Source of the DNA: Terrimonas sp937888905
GTDB lineage: Bacteria > Bacteroidota > Bacteroidia > Chitinophagales > Chitinophagaceae
Direction: 5' to 3'
Assembly: GCA_937888905.1 (NCBI GenBank)
Contig: CALATA010000004.1
Coordinates: 372,001 to 436,000, forward strand
DNA length: 64,000 nt
Shown: in pieces, positions 43,548 to 52,301 of the stretch
Layout: every line of letters begins with the position of its first letter
Numbering within the stretch: position 1 is the stretch's first letter
Made by a program: the position numbers and the translations under genes
The notes under the pieces: model-generated
What the model was told of the DNA's origin: nothing
Databases searched by the model: none
The model's input: only the letters and a program-made list of their open reading frames with translations

Positions 43548-45618
43548 GATGATTCGTCGTTTTTTTAATCAGGTAATTATAGATGGCTACCTGTGAGCGG
43601 ATCTTCCTGCCCGGTGTCTTTACGTAACGGTTATCGTTGGCATTGTTGAGATAACGGGCCTTTACGTTGTCGCTGAGCTGGATATTCAATATATCGATCA
43701 GCTCTTTCTTCAATTCTTCTTCCCACACAGGACAGGAGGCTTCGATCCGGTGATCCAGGTTGCGCAGCATCCAATCCGCCGAAGATAGGTAAACTTTTTC
43801 TTTGCCTTTATTGTGAAATACCCACACGCGTGCGTGCTCGAGGTATTCGTCTACAATACTGATGGATACTACCGGCTTTTTAAATTTTTTGTCTTCCGGC
43901 AAAAGGCAGCAAATACCACGGATGATCAGTTTCACTTCTACACCGGCACGCGCCGCATCGTACAGTTTGCTGATCATTTTTTCATCCGATAACGAATTCA
44001 TTTTTGCAATGATCGAGGCCGGCTTTTTTCGTCTGGCCTGGTGAATTTCTTCCTGGATCAATCGCTCCAGTTCCTGCCGTACATAATGCGGACTCGGAAT
44101 AACGGTCTTGCATTCCTTGAGCAGCCCCACACCGAGTTTTGGCTGTTCGAGATACTGGAATATTTTGTTTACGTCGACCATTATTTGTGCATTAGCGGTC
44201 AACAGACAATGGTCGGCATACACTTTTGAGGTCTTTTCATTGAGATTGCCGGTGCTGATAAACCCGTAATGGCGCAATTTACCTTTGTGTTTTTTGGTAA
44301 TCACACACAGTTTGGAATGCACTTTCATTTTAGGAATGCCGACCAGTACTTTGGCACCTTCTTCTTCGAGCCGTTCTTTCCATTCCAGGTTAGCTTCTTC
44401 ATCAAAACGCGCGCGCAGTTCCAGCATTACCACTATCTCTTTGCCGTTGCGCACGGCATTCAGCAGGGCGTTGATGATCTTGGAGTGTGATGCCAGGCGA
44501 TAACAGGTGATCTTGATCGACACCACTTCGGGATCAAATGCCGCCTCACGGATGAGGTCGATCACCGGAGTGAAAGAATGATAAGGGAAATGCAACAGTA
44601 TATCTCTTTGCATCACCGTGTCGGCGATCCTGTTCTGGGTGAGCAACGGATGATCGAAGGGCTTTTTGCGTTTACGCGCGCCGGTGAACACATCCGGAAA
44701 GTCCATGAAGTGACGGAAGTTGTGAACACGACCACCCGGAATAATATTTTCTTTCTTACTGAGATTGAGACGACGGATCAGGTATTTCAATAATCCGGCA
44801 TCCATTTCCTTATCATAAACAAGGCGCACGGGTTTGCCGCGACGGCGGTTCTTGATTCCTTTTTCCAGCTTCTGAATGATATTAGTGGAAATGTCGTTGT
44901 CGATATCCATTTCCGCATCACGGGTCATTTTAAAAATGTAGGATTCATACTGATCGTATCCAAAGAAATGGAAAATGTCCGGCAGGTTGAAACGTATCGC
45001 ATCTTCCAGCAGCATAAGTTCGTGCTGGCCGGGCTTTGTGGGCAGAATAATGAAACGTCCGAGTACGCGGCTGGGAATTTCCACCAGGGCGTATTTGCGT
45101 TGCGAGGGATCGGTGCTGCGGCTCATCACCACGGCAAGGTAAATGGATTTATCGCGCAGGTTGGGAACGCCCCGGGTATTTTCGATCATCAGCGGGATCA
45201 GGTTAGGACTGATCTCTTCGTCATAATAATCGCGGATAAATTGCTGTTGTTCGCTTGTCAGTTCTTTTTCGGAACGGAGAAATATTTTACGCCGGTTGAG
45301 TTCGACCTGTATGCCGGCCCAGATGCGGTTGAATTCTTCCTGTTGTTCGAGTACGATCTCCTGGATTTGTTTCAGGATCCGCTGTGGATTGACTTCGAGG
45401 TGCATGTGTGCTTTGCTTTCCACCAGCGTCATGCGTTTGAGGGTGGCCACTCTCACCCGAAAAAATTCGTCGAGGTTATTGGAGAAAATTCCTAAAAAAC
45501 GAATCCGCTCGGGAAGCGGAACGGTTTTGTCTGCAGCCTCCTGCAATACTCTTGCGTTGAAGGAAAGCCAACTGATATCTCTTGCTATCGTTTTTCGTTT
45601 GTGGTGCGTCATGGGCAA
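43528..45618 (-). CDS. ppk1: Polyphosphate kinase 1
   Basis: A 696-residue membrane-associated enzyme that polymerises ATP gamma-phosphate into polyphosphate. It begins with the N-domain DISWLSFNARVLQEAADKTVPLPERIRFLGIFSNNLDEFF. The phospholipase-D-like domains carry the phosphoryl-acceptor His near 434 (KVHSKLCVITKK) and GFISTGNLNEKTSKVYADH. The second half has IIRGICCLLPE and the C-terminal RNLDHRIEASCPV. A start two codons later is also possible. ppx follows with a 20-base overlap. Confidence 0.96.
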   Translation of the reverse strand: MPMTHHKRKTIARDISWLSFNARVLQEAADKTVPLPERIRFLGIFSNNLDEFFRVRVATLKRMTLVESKAHMHLEVNPQRILKQIQEIVLEQQEEFNRIWAGIQVELNRRKIFLRSEKELTSEQQQFIRDYYDEEISPNLIPLMIENTRGVPNLRDKSIYLAVVMSRSTDPSQRKYALVEIPSRVLGRFIILPTKPGQHELMLLEDAIRFNLPDIFHFFGYDQYESYIFKMTRDAEMDIDNDISTNIIQKLEKGIKNRRRGKPVRLVYDKEMDAGLLKYLIRRLNLSKKENIIPGGRVHNFRHFMDFPDVFTGARKRKKPFDHPLLTQNRIADTVMQRDILLHFPYHSFTPVIDLIREAAFDPEVVSIKITCYRLASHSKIINALLNAVRNGKEIVVMLELRARFDEEANLEWKERLEEEGAKVLVGIPKMKVHSKLCVITKKHKGKLRHYGFISTGNLNEKTSKVYADHCLLTANAQIMVDVNKIFQYLEQPKLGVGLLKECKTVIPSPHYVRQELERLIQEEIHQARRKKPASIIAKMNSLSDEKMISKLYDAARAGVEVKLIIRGICCLLPEDKKFKKPVVSISIVDEYLEHARVWVFHNKGKEKVYLSSADWMLRNLDHRIEASCPVWEEELKKELIDILNIQLSDNVKARYLNNANDNRYVKTPGRKIRSQVAIYNYLIKKTTNHREIGSH

Positions 45619-45893
45619 AATTTATTCCGCTACAAGGCTGACAGTTAGCCCCGTATAACATAAAGTTACATAACGATGAGGTGAACCTGTGTTAAGTTTT
45701 TGATACGCCGGGAGGAGCGGCAATAAGTGAATACATGAATAAGTGAATGTGCAACAACCGCTGGCTGAGGCGCCCGGAATCAGCCGGCAAGAGAATCGTC
45801 GATCGTGAATAAAGCTGTTGAGACTTCGCCCGATATTTCGGGCAAATTCCGTGCGGCGCTTAATACTTATAACTTACGCGTGCACCTTCAGCC
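45619..45893. repeat. Spacer with heptamer/octamer arrays and a GC palindrome
   Basis: No gene is seen in these 275 bases. GTGAATAC, ATGAATAA, GTGAATGT (period 8) lie near 45727-45750, and a GATCGTGAATAA fragment near 45801. The palindrome GCCCGA/TCGGGC lies at 45828-45843, and CTTAATA, CTTATAA, CTTACGC at 45859-45879. CCTTCAG then begins at 45885, and two more CCTTANG units continue over the stop codon of the flippase-like gene to 45905. Confidence 0.8.
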
Positions 45894-46901
45894 TTATGCC
45901 TTACGTTTGTTGTACCAGGGAAGAATAAGAAAACTGATCAATCCGCCCACCAGGATCACCAGCGTTTGGGCGATCCACAACAACCAGCCGAAGGCAGCGG
46001 CGATGCTTTGCTGCAGGCCGTACATCTCCATTGTTTTTTCAATAATGAACGCATAAGCACCGATGCCGCCGGGAGTGACGATCATGCCGATGCTGCCGGC
46101 TGACAATACCGTCAATGCTTCCGGGAAACCGTAATGCTGTGTTGCTTCCAATGCCAGGAAACCGATGTAACCGCTGGTGAGATACAAAGCCCAGATGCAA
46201 AGTGTGAGCAGCAGAAATTGTCCGCGTTTCTTAAGATGGCGGATGGTAGTAAGGCCTTCCCAGATGCGCAAGCCGATATTGCGGAACAAGCGTAGAAGAT
46301 CACCGAAATTCTTTTTCCTGATGATCATCCAGGCGATGATGGCTATGATAATTAGTCCGCCCAACACGGGTAAGATGAATTGCCCCCAACCGCCGGATGG
46401 CTCTGTTGAGGCTCCTTCTCTGGACACAAATACAGTGTCGCTCAACCGGGCATATAATCCCGGCTGGGTAATGATGGTAAGCCCGAATACGATCAGCAGG
46501 CACATGGCATCTATTAAACGTTCGAGAACGATGGTGCCGACCAGTTTATCTGCGGGAACTTTTTCGTAGCGGGCGAGGAGGGTACATTTCAGTACTTCGC
46601 CGAGTCGCGGGACGGCCATATTGGCCAGGTAACCGATGAGCACGGCGAGAAAAGTATTGGTTTTATCTGTTTTATAACCGAGTGGTTCGATGAGCAAACG
46701 CCAGCGCAGTGCGCGGATGTAATGGCTCAGGAGCAGCATGCCAAATACCGGTATGGCGAGGTAGAAGCGTGCGTGCCGCAGTGCATCTTTTATTTCCTGC
46801 CATTTTTGTGCATCGATATTCCGGACAGACAACCATACCAGGAATACTCCCAGTCCCAGGAAGAGGCAGTACTGCAATATGGTTGAAAGGCGCTTCGGCA
46901 A
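45894..46901 (-). CDS. Lysylphosphatidylglycerol synthase-type transmembrane (UPF0104/AglD-like) protein
   Basis: A 335-residue inner-membrane protein with about eight helices. It shows LVWLSVRNIDAQKWQEIKDALRHARFYL, IRALRWRLLIEPLG (conserved Arg), FLAVLIGYLANMAVPRLGEVLKC and the late VLSAGSIGMIVTPGGIGAYAFIIEK, all typical of the LPG-synthase TM domain. Family members without the soluble domain are thought to flip lipids or lipid-linked sugars. The last three codons and the stop coincide with CCTTANG heptamers. The substrate is unknown. Confidence 0.85.
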   Translation of the reverse strand: MPKRLSTILQYCLFLGLGVFLVWLSVRNIDAQKWQEIKDALRHARFYLAIPVFGMLLLSHYIRALRWRLLIEPLGYKTDKTNTFLAVLIGYLANMAVPRLGEVLKCTLLARYEKVPADKLVGTIVLERLIDAMCLLIVFGLTIITQPGLYARLSDTVFVSREGASTEPSGGWGQFILPVLGGLIIIAIIAWMIIRKKNFGDLLRLFRNIGLRIWEGLTTIRHLKKRGQFLLLTLCIWALYLTSGYIGFLALEATQHYGFPEALTVLSAGSIGMIVTPGGIGAYAFIIEKTMEMYGLQQSIAAAFGWLLWIAQTLVILVGGLISFLILPWYNKRKA

Positions 46902-47090
46902 GGGGGGAAAGTTGTAAGTATTAAGTAGTAAGTTTTAAGCGGTCCCGAAGTTTCGGGCGAAGTGTAAACAGCCGTTGCTCTTTATCTATCATCAATTCAC
47001 TATTCACACACTTTCTGCTACCCGGAAAACAGGTTTGTGAAAACACGACCAAGGCGGGGCCATTCACGATTGACGATTCACGACTAATCC
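46902..47090. repeat. Spacer with AAGTNNT and ATTSACG heptamers and a palindrome
   Basis: AAGTATT, AAGTAGT, AAGTTTT lie at 46916-46936. CCCGAA/TTCGGG follows at 46944-46957, a short ATTCACT/ATTCACA pair near 46995, and ATTCACG, ATTGACG, ATTCACG at 47062-47082, eight bases before the panD stop. No gene is seen. Confidence 0.8.
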
Positions 47091-47435
47091 TTACAACCGG
47101 TTTCCTTCTTTGGGAAAACAGATCCACGGTTTGAACTCTTTGGCCTTTTCAAAGTCCATGGCAGCATAAGAAATGATCACTACCACGTCGCCCACCATAC
47201 CGCGGCGGGCAGCCGGACCATTCAGACAAATAATACCGGAACCGCGTTTTCCTTTAATAATATATGTTTCGATGCGTTCGCCGTTGTTGACATTCACCAC
47301 CTGTACTTTTTCGTTTTCGATCATGTTCGCGGCTTCGAGCAGATCTTCGTCGATCGTAATGCTGCCGACATAATTCAGGTTGGCCTCCGTAATAACGGCC
47401 CGGTGAATCTTGGATTTCAGTACTTCAATTTGCAT
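47091..47435 (-). CDS. panD: Aspartate 1-decarboxylase proenzyme
   Basis: A 114-residue pyruvoyl enzyme that makes beta-alanine for pantothenate. The self-cleavage site G24-S25 is visible in NYVGSITID, and later YIIKGKRGSGIICLNGPAARRG and DVVVIISYA are characteristic. It is slightly shorter than the usual 117-126 residues but complete. Its TACCTTTG -7 box ends 8 bases before the ATG, so the mRNA is nearly leaderless. panC follows the same orientation upstream. Confidence 0.96.
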   Translation of the reverse strand: MQIEVLKSKIHRAVITEANLNYVGSITIDEDLLEAANMIENEKVQVVNVNNGERIETYIIKGKRGSGIICLNGPAARRGMVGDVVVIISYAAMDFEKAKEFKPWICFPKEGNRL

Positions 47436-47443
47436 AATGGGTG

Positions 47444-47451
47444 CAAAGGTA
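47444..47451 (-). promoter_or_regulatory. -7 box of panD, nearly leaderless
   Basis: TACCTTTG on the minus strand, 8 bases from the ATG at 47435. Confidence 0.5.
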
Positions 47452-47493
47452 GAGAGAAACTGCGAGTTTGCTTCGGGTTAAACCGATGCAAAC

Positions 47494-47630
47494 AATGTGA
47501 AAATTTGTAAATGTGAAAATGTGGAAATGAGTGAGTTCAACAAGCAAGTTCAAGGTGTATTAAAAATTCCATTTTCACATCCTGAGATTTCGGCCCGAAG
47601 TTTCGGGCACATTTTCACATTATCATATTA
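47494..47630. repeat. Inverted octamer arrays AATGTGNA around a GC palindrome
   Basis: Units AATGTGAA, AATTTGTA, AATGTGAA, AATGTGGA (47494-47525) face CATTTTCACAT segments at 47570-47580 and 47610-47620. GCCCGAAGTTTCGGGC (47593-47608) lies between the last two. The stop codon of panC (TCA at 47615-47617, read TGA) lies inside the final repeat. Confidence 0.85.
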
Positions 47631-48466
47631 TCGATCAGCCTCACCTCACCGAGAAACGCGGCGGCCAGTGCCACCAGCGGGCGTTTGCCATCCCATTCGC
47701 CGACAGGCTGCAACGTGCGGGCGTCTGCAATTTCAATGTAATCAGGGCGGAAACCCTGGGCCTCAAGATTGCTGGCAGCTTTTTGTTTCAGGGAAATAAG
47801 ATCACCGCGATGAAGTTGTTCACGGATGGCATTGAGTTCCCGGTAGATAGCGGTTGCCTGGTGGCGCTCCTCCGGAGAAAGCCGGAGGTTACGGCTGCTC
47901 ATGGCGAGGCCGTCGGCCTCGCGCTGTGTAGGGCAGATGTGTAAGCTGATACGTCCTTTCATGCCGGTCAGTTCCAGCAGCCGGTCGATCACCATGCATT
48001 GCTGGTAGTCTTTCTGGCCCATATATAAGTTGTCGGGTTCTGCCATTTGCAATAAACGGTGAACCACCATGCATACACCCTGAAAGTGGCCTGGCCGGTA
48101 GGCTCCGTCGAGCACGGTTTCCAGGAATCCGAGTTCGTAATGAGGGGCGGAGGGAGGCATGCCTTCAGGATACATTTCTTCCACGGAAGGGAGAAACAAA
48201 GCTGTGCAGCCGGCTTTTTCCAGTAAATCGATGTCCTTATCCAATGTATTGGGATACTTGGCATAGTCTGCCGGATCGTTGAATTGGGTAGGATTGACAA
48301 AAATACTGACCAGGGTAAGCGCGTTGCCGGCGGAAGCGGCTTTCAGCAGGGATAGATGTCCGTCGTGCAATGCGCCCATCGTAGGCACAAAGCCCGTTTG
48401 CAGCCCTTTCTCAGCAGCGTCCCGGCGCCATGTCCGGAGTTCGCCGGCTGTCTTAAAAATGATCAT
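47615..48466 (-). CDS. panC: Pantothenate synthetase
   Basis: A 283-residue ATP-dependent ligase joining pantoate and beta-alanine. Motifs are FVPTMGALHDGHLSLLKAA (HxGH nucleotide site), SIFVNPTQFN, MVVHRLLQMAEPDNLYMGQKDYQQ and the KMSKS-like MSSRNLRLSPEER. The final residues NMIM and the stop are encoded by repeat DNA. It is divergent from the half-length glycogen synthase, as commonly seen in Bacteroidota. Confidence 0.97.
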   Translation of the reverse strand: MIIFKTAGELRTWRRDAAEKGLQTGFVPTMGALHDGHLSLLKAASAGNALTLVSIFVNPTQFNDPADYAKYPNTLDKDIDLLEKAGCTALFLPSVEEMYPEGMPPSAPHYELGFLETVLDGAYRPGHFQGVCMVVHRLLQMAEPDNLYMGQKDYQQCMVIDRLLELTGMKGRISLHICPTQREADGLAMSSRNLRLSPEERHQATAIYRELNAIREQLHRGDLISLKQKAASNLEAQGFRPDYIEIADARTLQPVGEWDGKRPLVALAAAFLGEVRLIDNMIM

Positions 48467-48523
48467 AAGGCTGTAAAAATAACCCGGTTTTCAGTTCAGT
48501 CGCGGGTTTTCACGATAAAATAG

Positions 48524-48531
48524 TAACTTTG
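48524..48531 (+). promoter_or_regulatory. -7 box of the glycogen synthase-like gene
   Basis: TAACTTTG matches TANNTTTG, 38 bases before the ATG at 48570. Confidence 0.5.
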
Positions 48532-48569
48532 CCAACCTTTTTGACAAAGATTCATCTAAACGGGAAAGC

Positions 48570-49382
48570 ATGTCTGCAAAGAAAAGAATATTATTTATTG
48601 CCAACGAAATGTCGCCCTACCTGGAGTTGACGGAGTTCTCTGAAATCGTCAACAAGCTAGCGATCAAGGCGAATGACAGTGGCTACGAGGTGCGCTGCAT
48701 CATGCCCCGGTTCGGCACGATCAATGAACGACGCCATCGTCTTCATGAAGTTGTCCGTCTCTCCGGTATTAATGTATCCATCGACAACGATGATATGCCG
48801 CTTCAGATCAAGGTGGCTTCTCTTCCAAGTGCGCGTTTACAGGTTTACTTCCTTGAAAATGAGGAGCTTTTTAAACGCAAATTCGTTTTTCACGACGAAG
48901 AGGAAAAATGGTTCGACGACAATGATTTGCGTACCGTCTTCTTCTGCAAAGGCGCACTCGAAACAGTGAAAAAATTCGGATGGCCTCCGGATATCATTCA
49001 TTGCAGCGGCTGGATGACAGGATTGATCCCCGCTTATCTCAAGACCATTTATAAGAAAGAACCGGTATTTGCGCACAGCAAGATCGTGTTCACCGTAGGC
49101 CAGAATACCTTTAAGGAATCGCTGGGTGCTGACTTCATCAAAAAGGCACTGATCCATCCGAGCCTGAAAGAAAAAGACCTCGAACCTTTCAAGGAAGGAA
49201 CCAATACGGCTCTTTTCCGCGGCGGTGCCACTTATGCCGACGCTATCACCTTTGGAGCGGAAAATGTAGACAGGAAACTGATAACCGAATTCTCCAAAGT
49301 AAGAGGTAAGAAAACCCTGCCTTTCAACGAAGAATCCGATTTAACAGAGTATTTACAACTCTATGGCGAACTTGCGGGATAA
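48570..49382 (+). CDS. Half-length glycogen/starch synthase-like protein (GT5 N-terminal domain only)
   Basis: A 270-residue protein matching only the N-terminal acceptor domain of GT5 synthases (RILFIANEMSPYLELTEFSEIVNKLAIKANDSGYEVRCIMPRFG; PPDIIHCSGWMTGLIPAYL). The usual KTGGL near the start is replaced by LTEFSE, and the whole C-terminal nucleotide-sugar domain of GlgA (about 480 residues in all) is absent. The frame is clean and promoter and stop are normal, so it is not a decaying gene. This short form between panC and DUF4270 is familiar from other Bacteroidota. Glycogen synthesis by it alone is unlikely; a regulatory or binding role is inferred. Confidence 0.82.
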   Translation: MSAKKRILFIANEMSPYLELTEFSEIVNKLAIKANDSGYEVRCIMPRFGTINERRHRLHEVVRLSGINVSIDNDDMPLQIKVASLPSARLQVYFLENEELFKRKFVFHDEEEKWFDDNDLRTVFFCKGALETVKKFGWPPDIIHCSGWMTGLIPAYLKTIYKKEPVFAHSKIVFTVGQNTFKESLGADFIKKALIHPSLKEKDLEPFKEGTNTALFRGGATYADAITFGAENVDRKLITEFSKVRGKKTLPFNEESDLTEYLQLYGELAG

Positions 49383-49436
49383 GTTTATCTAACACCAAAA
49401 CAAGGCAGATAATCCCTAATCATCAATTTAACTTTT

Positions 49437-50918
49437 GTGAATAAACGATACCTTATTCCAACACTGCTGTTTTTATGTGCTGGTTCTATCCTGTGGCTGT
49501 CTTCCTGTAAAAAGATCAATGAAGCCACGGAACTGGGAGATGATCTGATTCCACCGGTGGATAATATCACCACCTTCGATACCACCCTTGCCATCCAGGC
49601 TTTCAATAACATTTTCGATCTTACCAACGACTCTACAAGATCTACCGCCGCTGACGAGCAATATGTCGGCTTCATTAATAATGATCCGCTTTTCGGCAGA
49701 ACAGATGCCAAGTTGTTTTTTCAACTGAAGCCACCTTTCTACCGCTATGCGTTCAACCAGACAGAGCCCGACAGCCTGCTGCTGGACTCTGTGGTACTGG
49801 TATTGCACCCTACAGATGTATATGGCGACACGACCGTTTCGCAAACATTCAATGTATATGAGATTGATCAGTCGAGCGTATTTAAATCCGATTCGGCTTA
49901 CCTGATCCGCAAACCCAACCAGTTTGCGTACAACAACCTGCTGGGCACACGCACTTTCTTTCCAAGAGGGTTCAAGGACACTGTAAGAGCATTTCAAGAT
50001 ACCACGCCGTATCAGTTGCGGATTCGTTTGAATGACGCATTTGGCCAGCGCCTGCTGAATTATGATTCTGTTGGCATTAACGGAGCCTACAATTCCGATA
50101 CAGCTTTTCAGAAGAAATTTAAAGGATTTGCCGTTGAGTCAACCAACGGTAATGCCGTGGTGGGTATCAACCTGACAGGCGCTAATACCAAGCTTGCGGT
50201 TTATTATAAATGGAAACGCCCGCAGCATACGGCGTTCGATACGGCCACTGTTGCCTACTTCAGTTTTACCAGCGTATACGGAGCAGGTCAGGCCAATATC
50301 GTTACACGTGATTACTCCGGTACAAGCTGGGCCTCTGCCGCTAACGATGAGGTGGAAGATAACCAGATCTTTATCCAGAATACACCCGGCACATTTGCCA
50401 AGATCAAAATCCCCGGTCTGATCGGCCTCAACAACCGTGTGATCCATCGTGCAGAACTGATTATGGAGCAGGTATATAACGGCCCGACCGATTCCCTGTT
50501 CTATGTGCCCGGATCCTTGTTCGTGGATGCCTATGATCCGTCTATTTCCAAATACCGGACAGTGCCATATGACCTGCTGATGACCTCAACAGGTGGAGCG
50601 AACTACAGTTCATTCGGAAGCTACCCGACCGTGGCAAAAGATGCCAATGGTAATAGCATCCGCCGCTGGCGCTTCAACCTGACCCGCTACGTACAGCACG
50701 TGGTCAATGGTAAACTGCCTGTCTATGACCTGAGACTTTCGTCGCCCAGCTATGTGATAGAAACCTATGGTATACCTGGCCTGATCACCGACGGAACGAT
50801 CGCCATTCAACCGCTCACGCCGGTGTCCGTAACAAGGGGCAGGGTGCGGCTACAGGGTGGCCAGCCGCTCAATAACCCGCAGCGGATGAGGCTCCGGATC
50901 GTATACTCGAAAATTTAA
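49437..50918 (+). CDS. DUF4270 family lipoprotein, GTG start
   Basis: A 493-residue envelope protein. It begins at GTG (NKRYLIPTLLFLCAGSILWLSSCKK) with a lipobox Cys near residue 24. NEATELGDDLIPPVDNITTFDTTLAIQAF is the DUF4270 hallmark, followed by long beta-rich domains (LLGTRTFFPRGF, HRAELIMEQVYNGP). Function is unknown; the family is widespread in Bacteroidota next to the short GT5 protein. A hairpin after the stop acts as terminator and also contains the metK -7 box. Confidence 0.85.
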   Translation: MNKRYLIPTLLFLCAGSILWLSSCKKINEATELGDDLIPPVDNITTFDTTLAIQAFNNIFDLTNDSTRSTAADEQYVGFINNDPLFGRTDAKLFFQLKPPFYRYAFNQTEPDSLLLDSVVLVLHPTDVYGDTTVSQTFNVYEIDQSSVFKSDSAYLIRKPNQFAYNNLLGTRTFFPRGFKDTVRAFQDTTPYQLRIRLNDAFGQRLLNYDSVGINGAYNSDTAFQKKFKGFAVESTNGNAVVGINLTGANTKLAVYYKWKRPQHTAFDTATVAYFSFTSVYGAGQANIVTRDYSGTSWASAANDEVEDNQIFIQNTPGTFAKIKIPGLIGLNNRVIHRAELIMEQVYNGPTDSLFYVPGSLFVDAYDPSISKYRTVPYDLLMTSTGGANYSSFGSYPTVAKDANGNSIRRWRFNLTRYVQHVVNGKLPVYDLRLSSPSYVIETYGIPGLITDGTIAIQPLTPVSVTRGRVRLQGGQPLNNPQRMRLRIVYSKI

Positions 50919-50940
50919 GGCGGCTAAATAAAACGAATTG

Positions 50941-50972
50941 AATCGGGTGTTATCTTTGCACCCGATTTATTT
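50941..50972 (+). terminator. Terminator hairpin whose loop is the metK -7 box
   Basis: The 9-bp arms AATCGGGTG (50941-50949) and CACCCGATT (50959-50967) are followed by a TTATTTTAT tract, giving a moderate terminator for the DUF4270 gene. The loop is TTATCTTTG. Confidence 0.65.
50951..50958 (+). promoter_or_regulatory. -7 box of metK
   Basis: TATCTTTG, an exact consensus match, lies in the loop of the preceding hairpin, 52 bases before the metK ATG. The short leader has no room for a known SAM riboswitch. Confidence 0.55.
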
Positions 50973-51010
50973 TATAGACTATCCCATTACAAACAAACTA
51001 AAGTTTTCTT

Positions 51011-52264
51011 ATGCCTTACCTCTTTACTTCAGAAAGCGTATCTGAAGGACATCCGGATAAAGTGGCTGATCAGATCTCCGACGCACTTATTGATAACTTC
51101 CTCGCATTCGACGCGCAATCAAAAGTTGCCTGTGAAACGCTGGTAACAACCGGCCAGGTTGTACTGGCAGGAGAAGTGAAATCAAAAGCTTATCTCGACG
51201 TACAGGAGATCGCCCGTGGTGTAATCCGTAAGATCGGTTATACCAAGAGTGAATACATGTTTGAAGCACATTCTTGCGGTGTGTTGTCAGCAATTCATGA
51301 GCAGTCTGCCGATATCAACCAGGGTGTTGAGCGTAAGAAAAAAGAAGACCAGGGCGCCGGTGACCAGGGAATGATGTTCGGCTATGCTACCAACGAAACC
51401 GAAGATTACATGCCGCTGGCACTCGACCTTGCACACAAACTGCTGATCGAACTGGCAGCCCTGCGTCGCGAGAACAAAGCGATCAAATACCTGCGCCCCG
51501 ACGCCAAGAGCCAGGTAACCCTCGAGTACGACGACAACAACAAGCCCGTACGCATCGACGCAATCGTTATCTCTACCCAGCACGACGACTTCGACACCGA
51601 AACCAAAATGCTGGCGAAGATCAAAGACGACATGATCCGCATCCTGATCCCCCGCGTAAAGAGCAAGTATAAAAAATACGCTAAGCTGTTCAACGACGGC
51701 ATCAAATATCACATCAACCCAACCGGTAAATTCGTGATCGGTGGTCCGCACGGCGATACAGGTCTGACGGGCCGTAAGATCATCGTGGATACCTACGGTG
51801 GTAAAGGCGCACACGGTGGTGGCGCTTTCAGCGGTAAAGATCCTTCCAAAGTTGACCGCAGTGCCGCCTATGCCACACGTCACATTGCCAAGAACCTCGT
51901 AGCTGCCGGTGTAGCTGACGAAGTACTGGTACAGGTATCTTACGCAATCGGCGTAGCACAACCTACCAGCATCAACGTTAATACTTACGGTACAGCCAAA
52001 GTTGAGCTCACCGACGGTCAGATCGGCAAGATGGTAGAAAGCATCTTCGACATGCGCCCTTACTTCATCGAACAGCGCCTGAAACTGCGCAACCCGATCT
52101 ACAGCGAAACTGCTGCATACGGTCATATGGGCCGCAAGTCTGAAGTAGTGGAAAAAACTTTCACTTCTCCCGACGGAAAAGTGGTGAAGAAAAAAGTAGA
52201 ACTCTTCACCTGGGAAAAACTCGATTATGTTTCCAAAGTGAAAAAAGCCTTTGGACTGAAATAA
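51011..52264 (+). CDS. metK: S-adenosylmethionine synthase
   Basis: A 417-residue enzyme making SAM from methionine and ATP. It has LFTSESVSEGHPDKVADQISDALID, the GAGDQGMMFGYATNE hexapeptide region, FVIGGPHGDTGLTGRKIIVDTYGG and GGGAFSGKDPSKVDRSAAYATRHIAKNLVA. It is about 30 residues longer than E. coli MetK because of a Lys-rich internal loop (IKDDMIRILIPRVKSKYKKYAK) and an extended C-terminus, as in other Bacteroidota. A strong terminator follows. Confidence 0.98.
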   Translation: MPYLFTSESVSEGHPDKVADQISDALIDNFLAFDAQSKVACETLVTTGQVVLAGEVKSKAYLDVQEIARGVIRKIGYTKSEYMFEAHSCGVLSAIHEQSADINQGVERKKKEDQGAGDQGMMFGYATNETEDYMPLALDLAHKLLIELAALRRENKAIKYLRPDAKSQVTLEYDDNNKPVRIDAIVISTQHDDFDTETKMLAKIKDDMIRILIPRVKSKYKKYAKLFNDGIKYHINPTGKFVIGGPHGDTGLTGRKIIVDTYGGKGAHGGGAFSGKDPSKVDRSAAYATRHIAKNLVAAGVADEVLVQVSYAIGVAQPTSINVNTYGTAKVELTDGQIGKMVESIFDMRPYFIEQRLKLRNPIYSETAAYGHMGRKSEVVEKTFTSPDGKVVKKKVELFTWEKLDYVSKVKKAFGLK

Positions 52265-52266
52265 GC

Positions 52267-52294
52267 AAAAAACCCGCCTGAAGGCGGGTTTTTT
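52267..52294. terminator. Terminator after metK
   Basis: A perfect 13-bp palindromic stem (six A, CCCGCCT / AGGCGGG, six T) works in both directions. Confidence 0.9.
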
Positions 52295-52301
52295 AATTCA
52301 A

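Noticed and set aside
48570..49382. glgA pseudogene
   Set aside because: The frame is clean, has a promoter box, and no C-terminal remnant follows; the short form looks stable.
50968..51010. SAM riboswitch upstream of metK
   Set aside because: The predicted leader is under 55 bases and shows none of the conserved SAM-I or SAM-II motifs.
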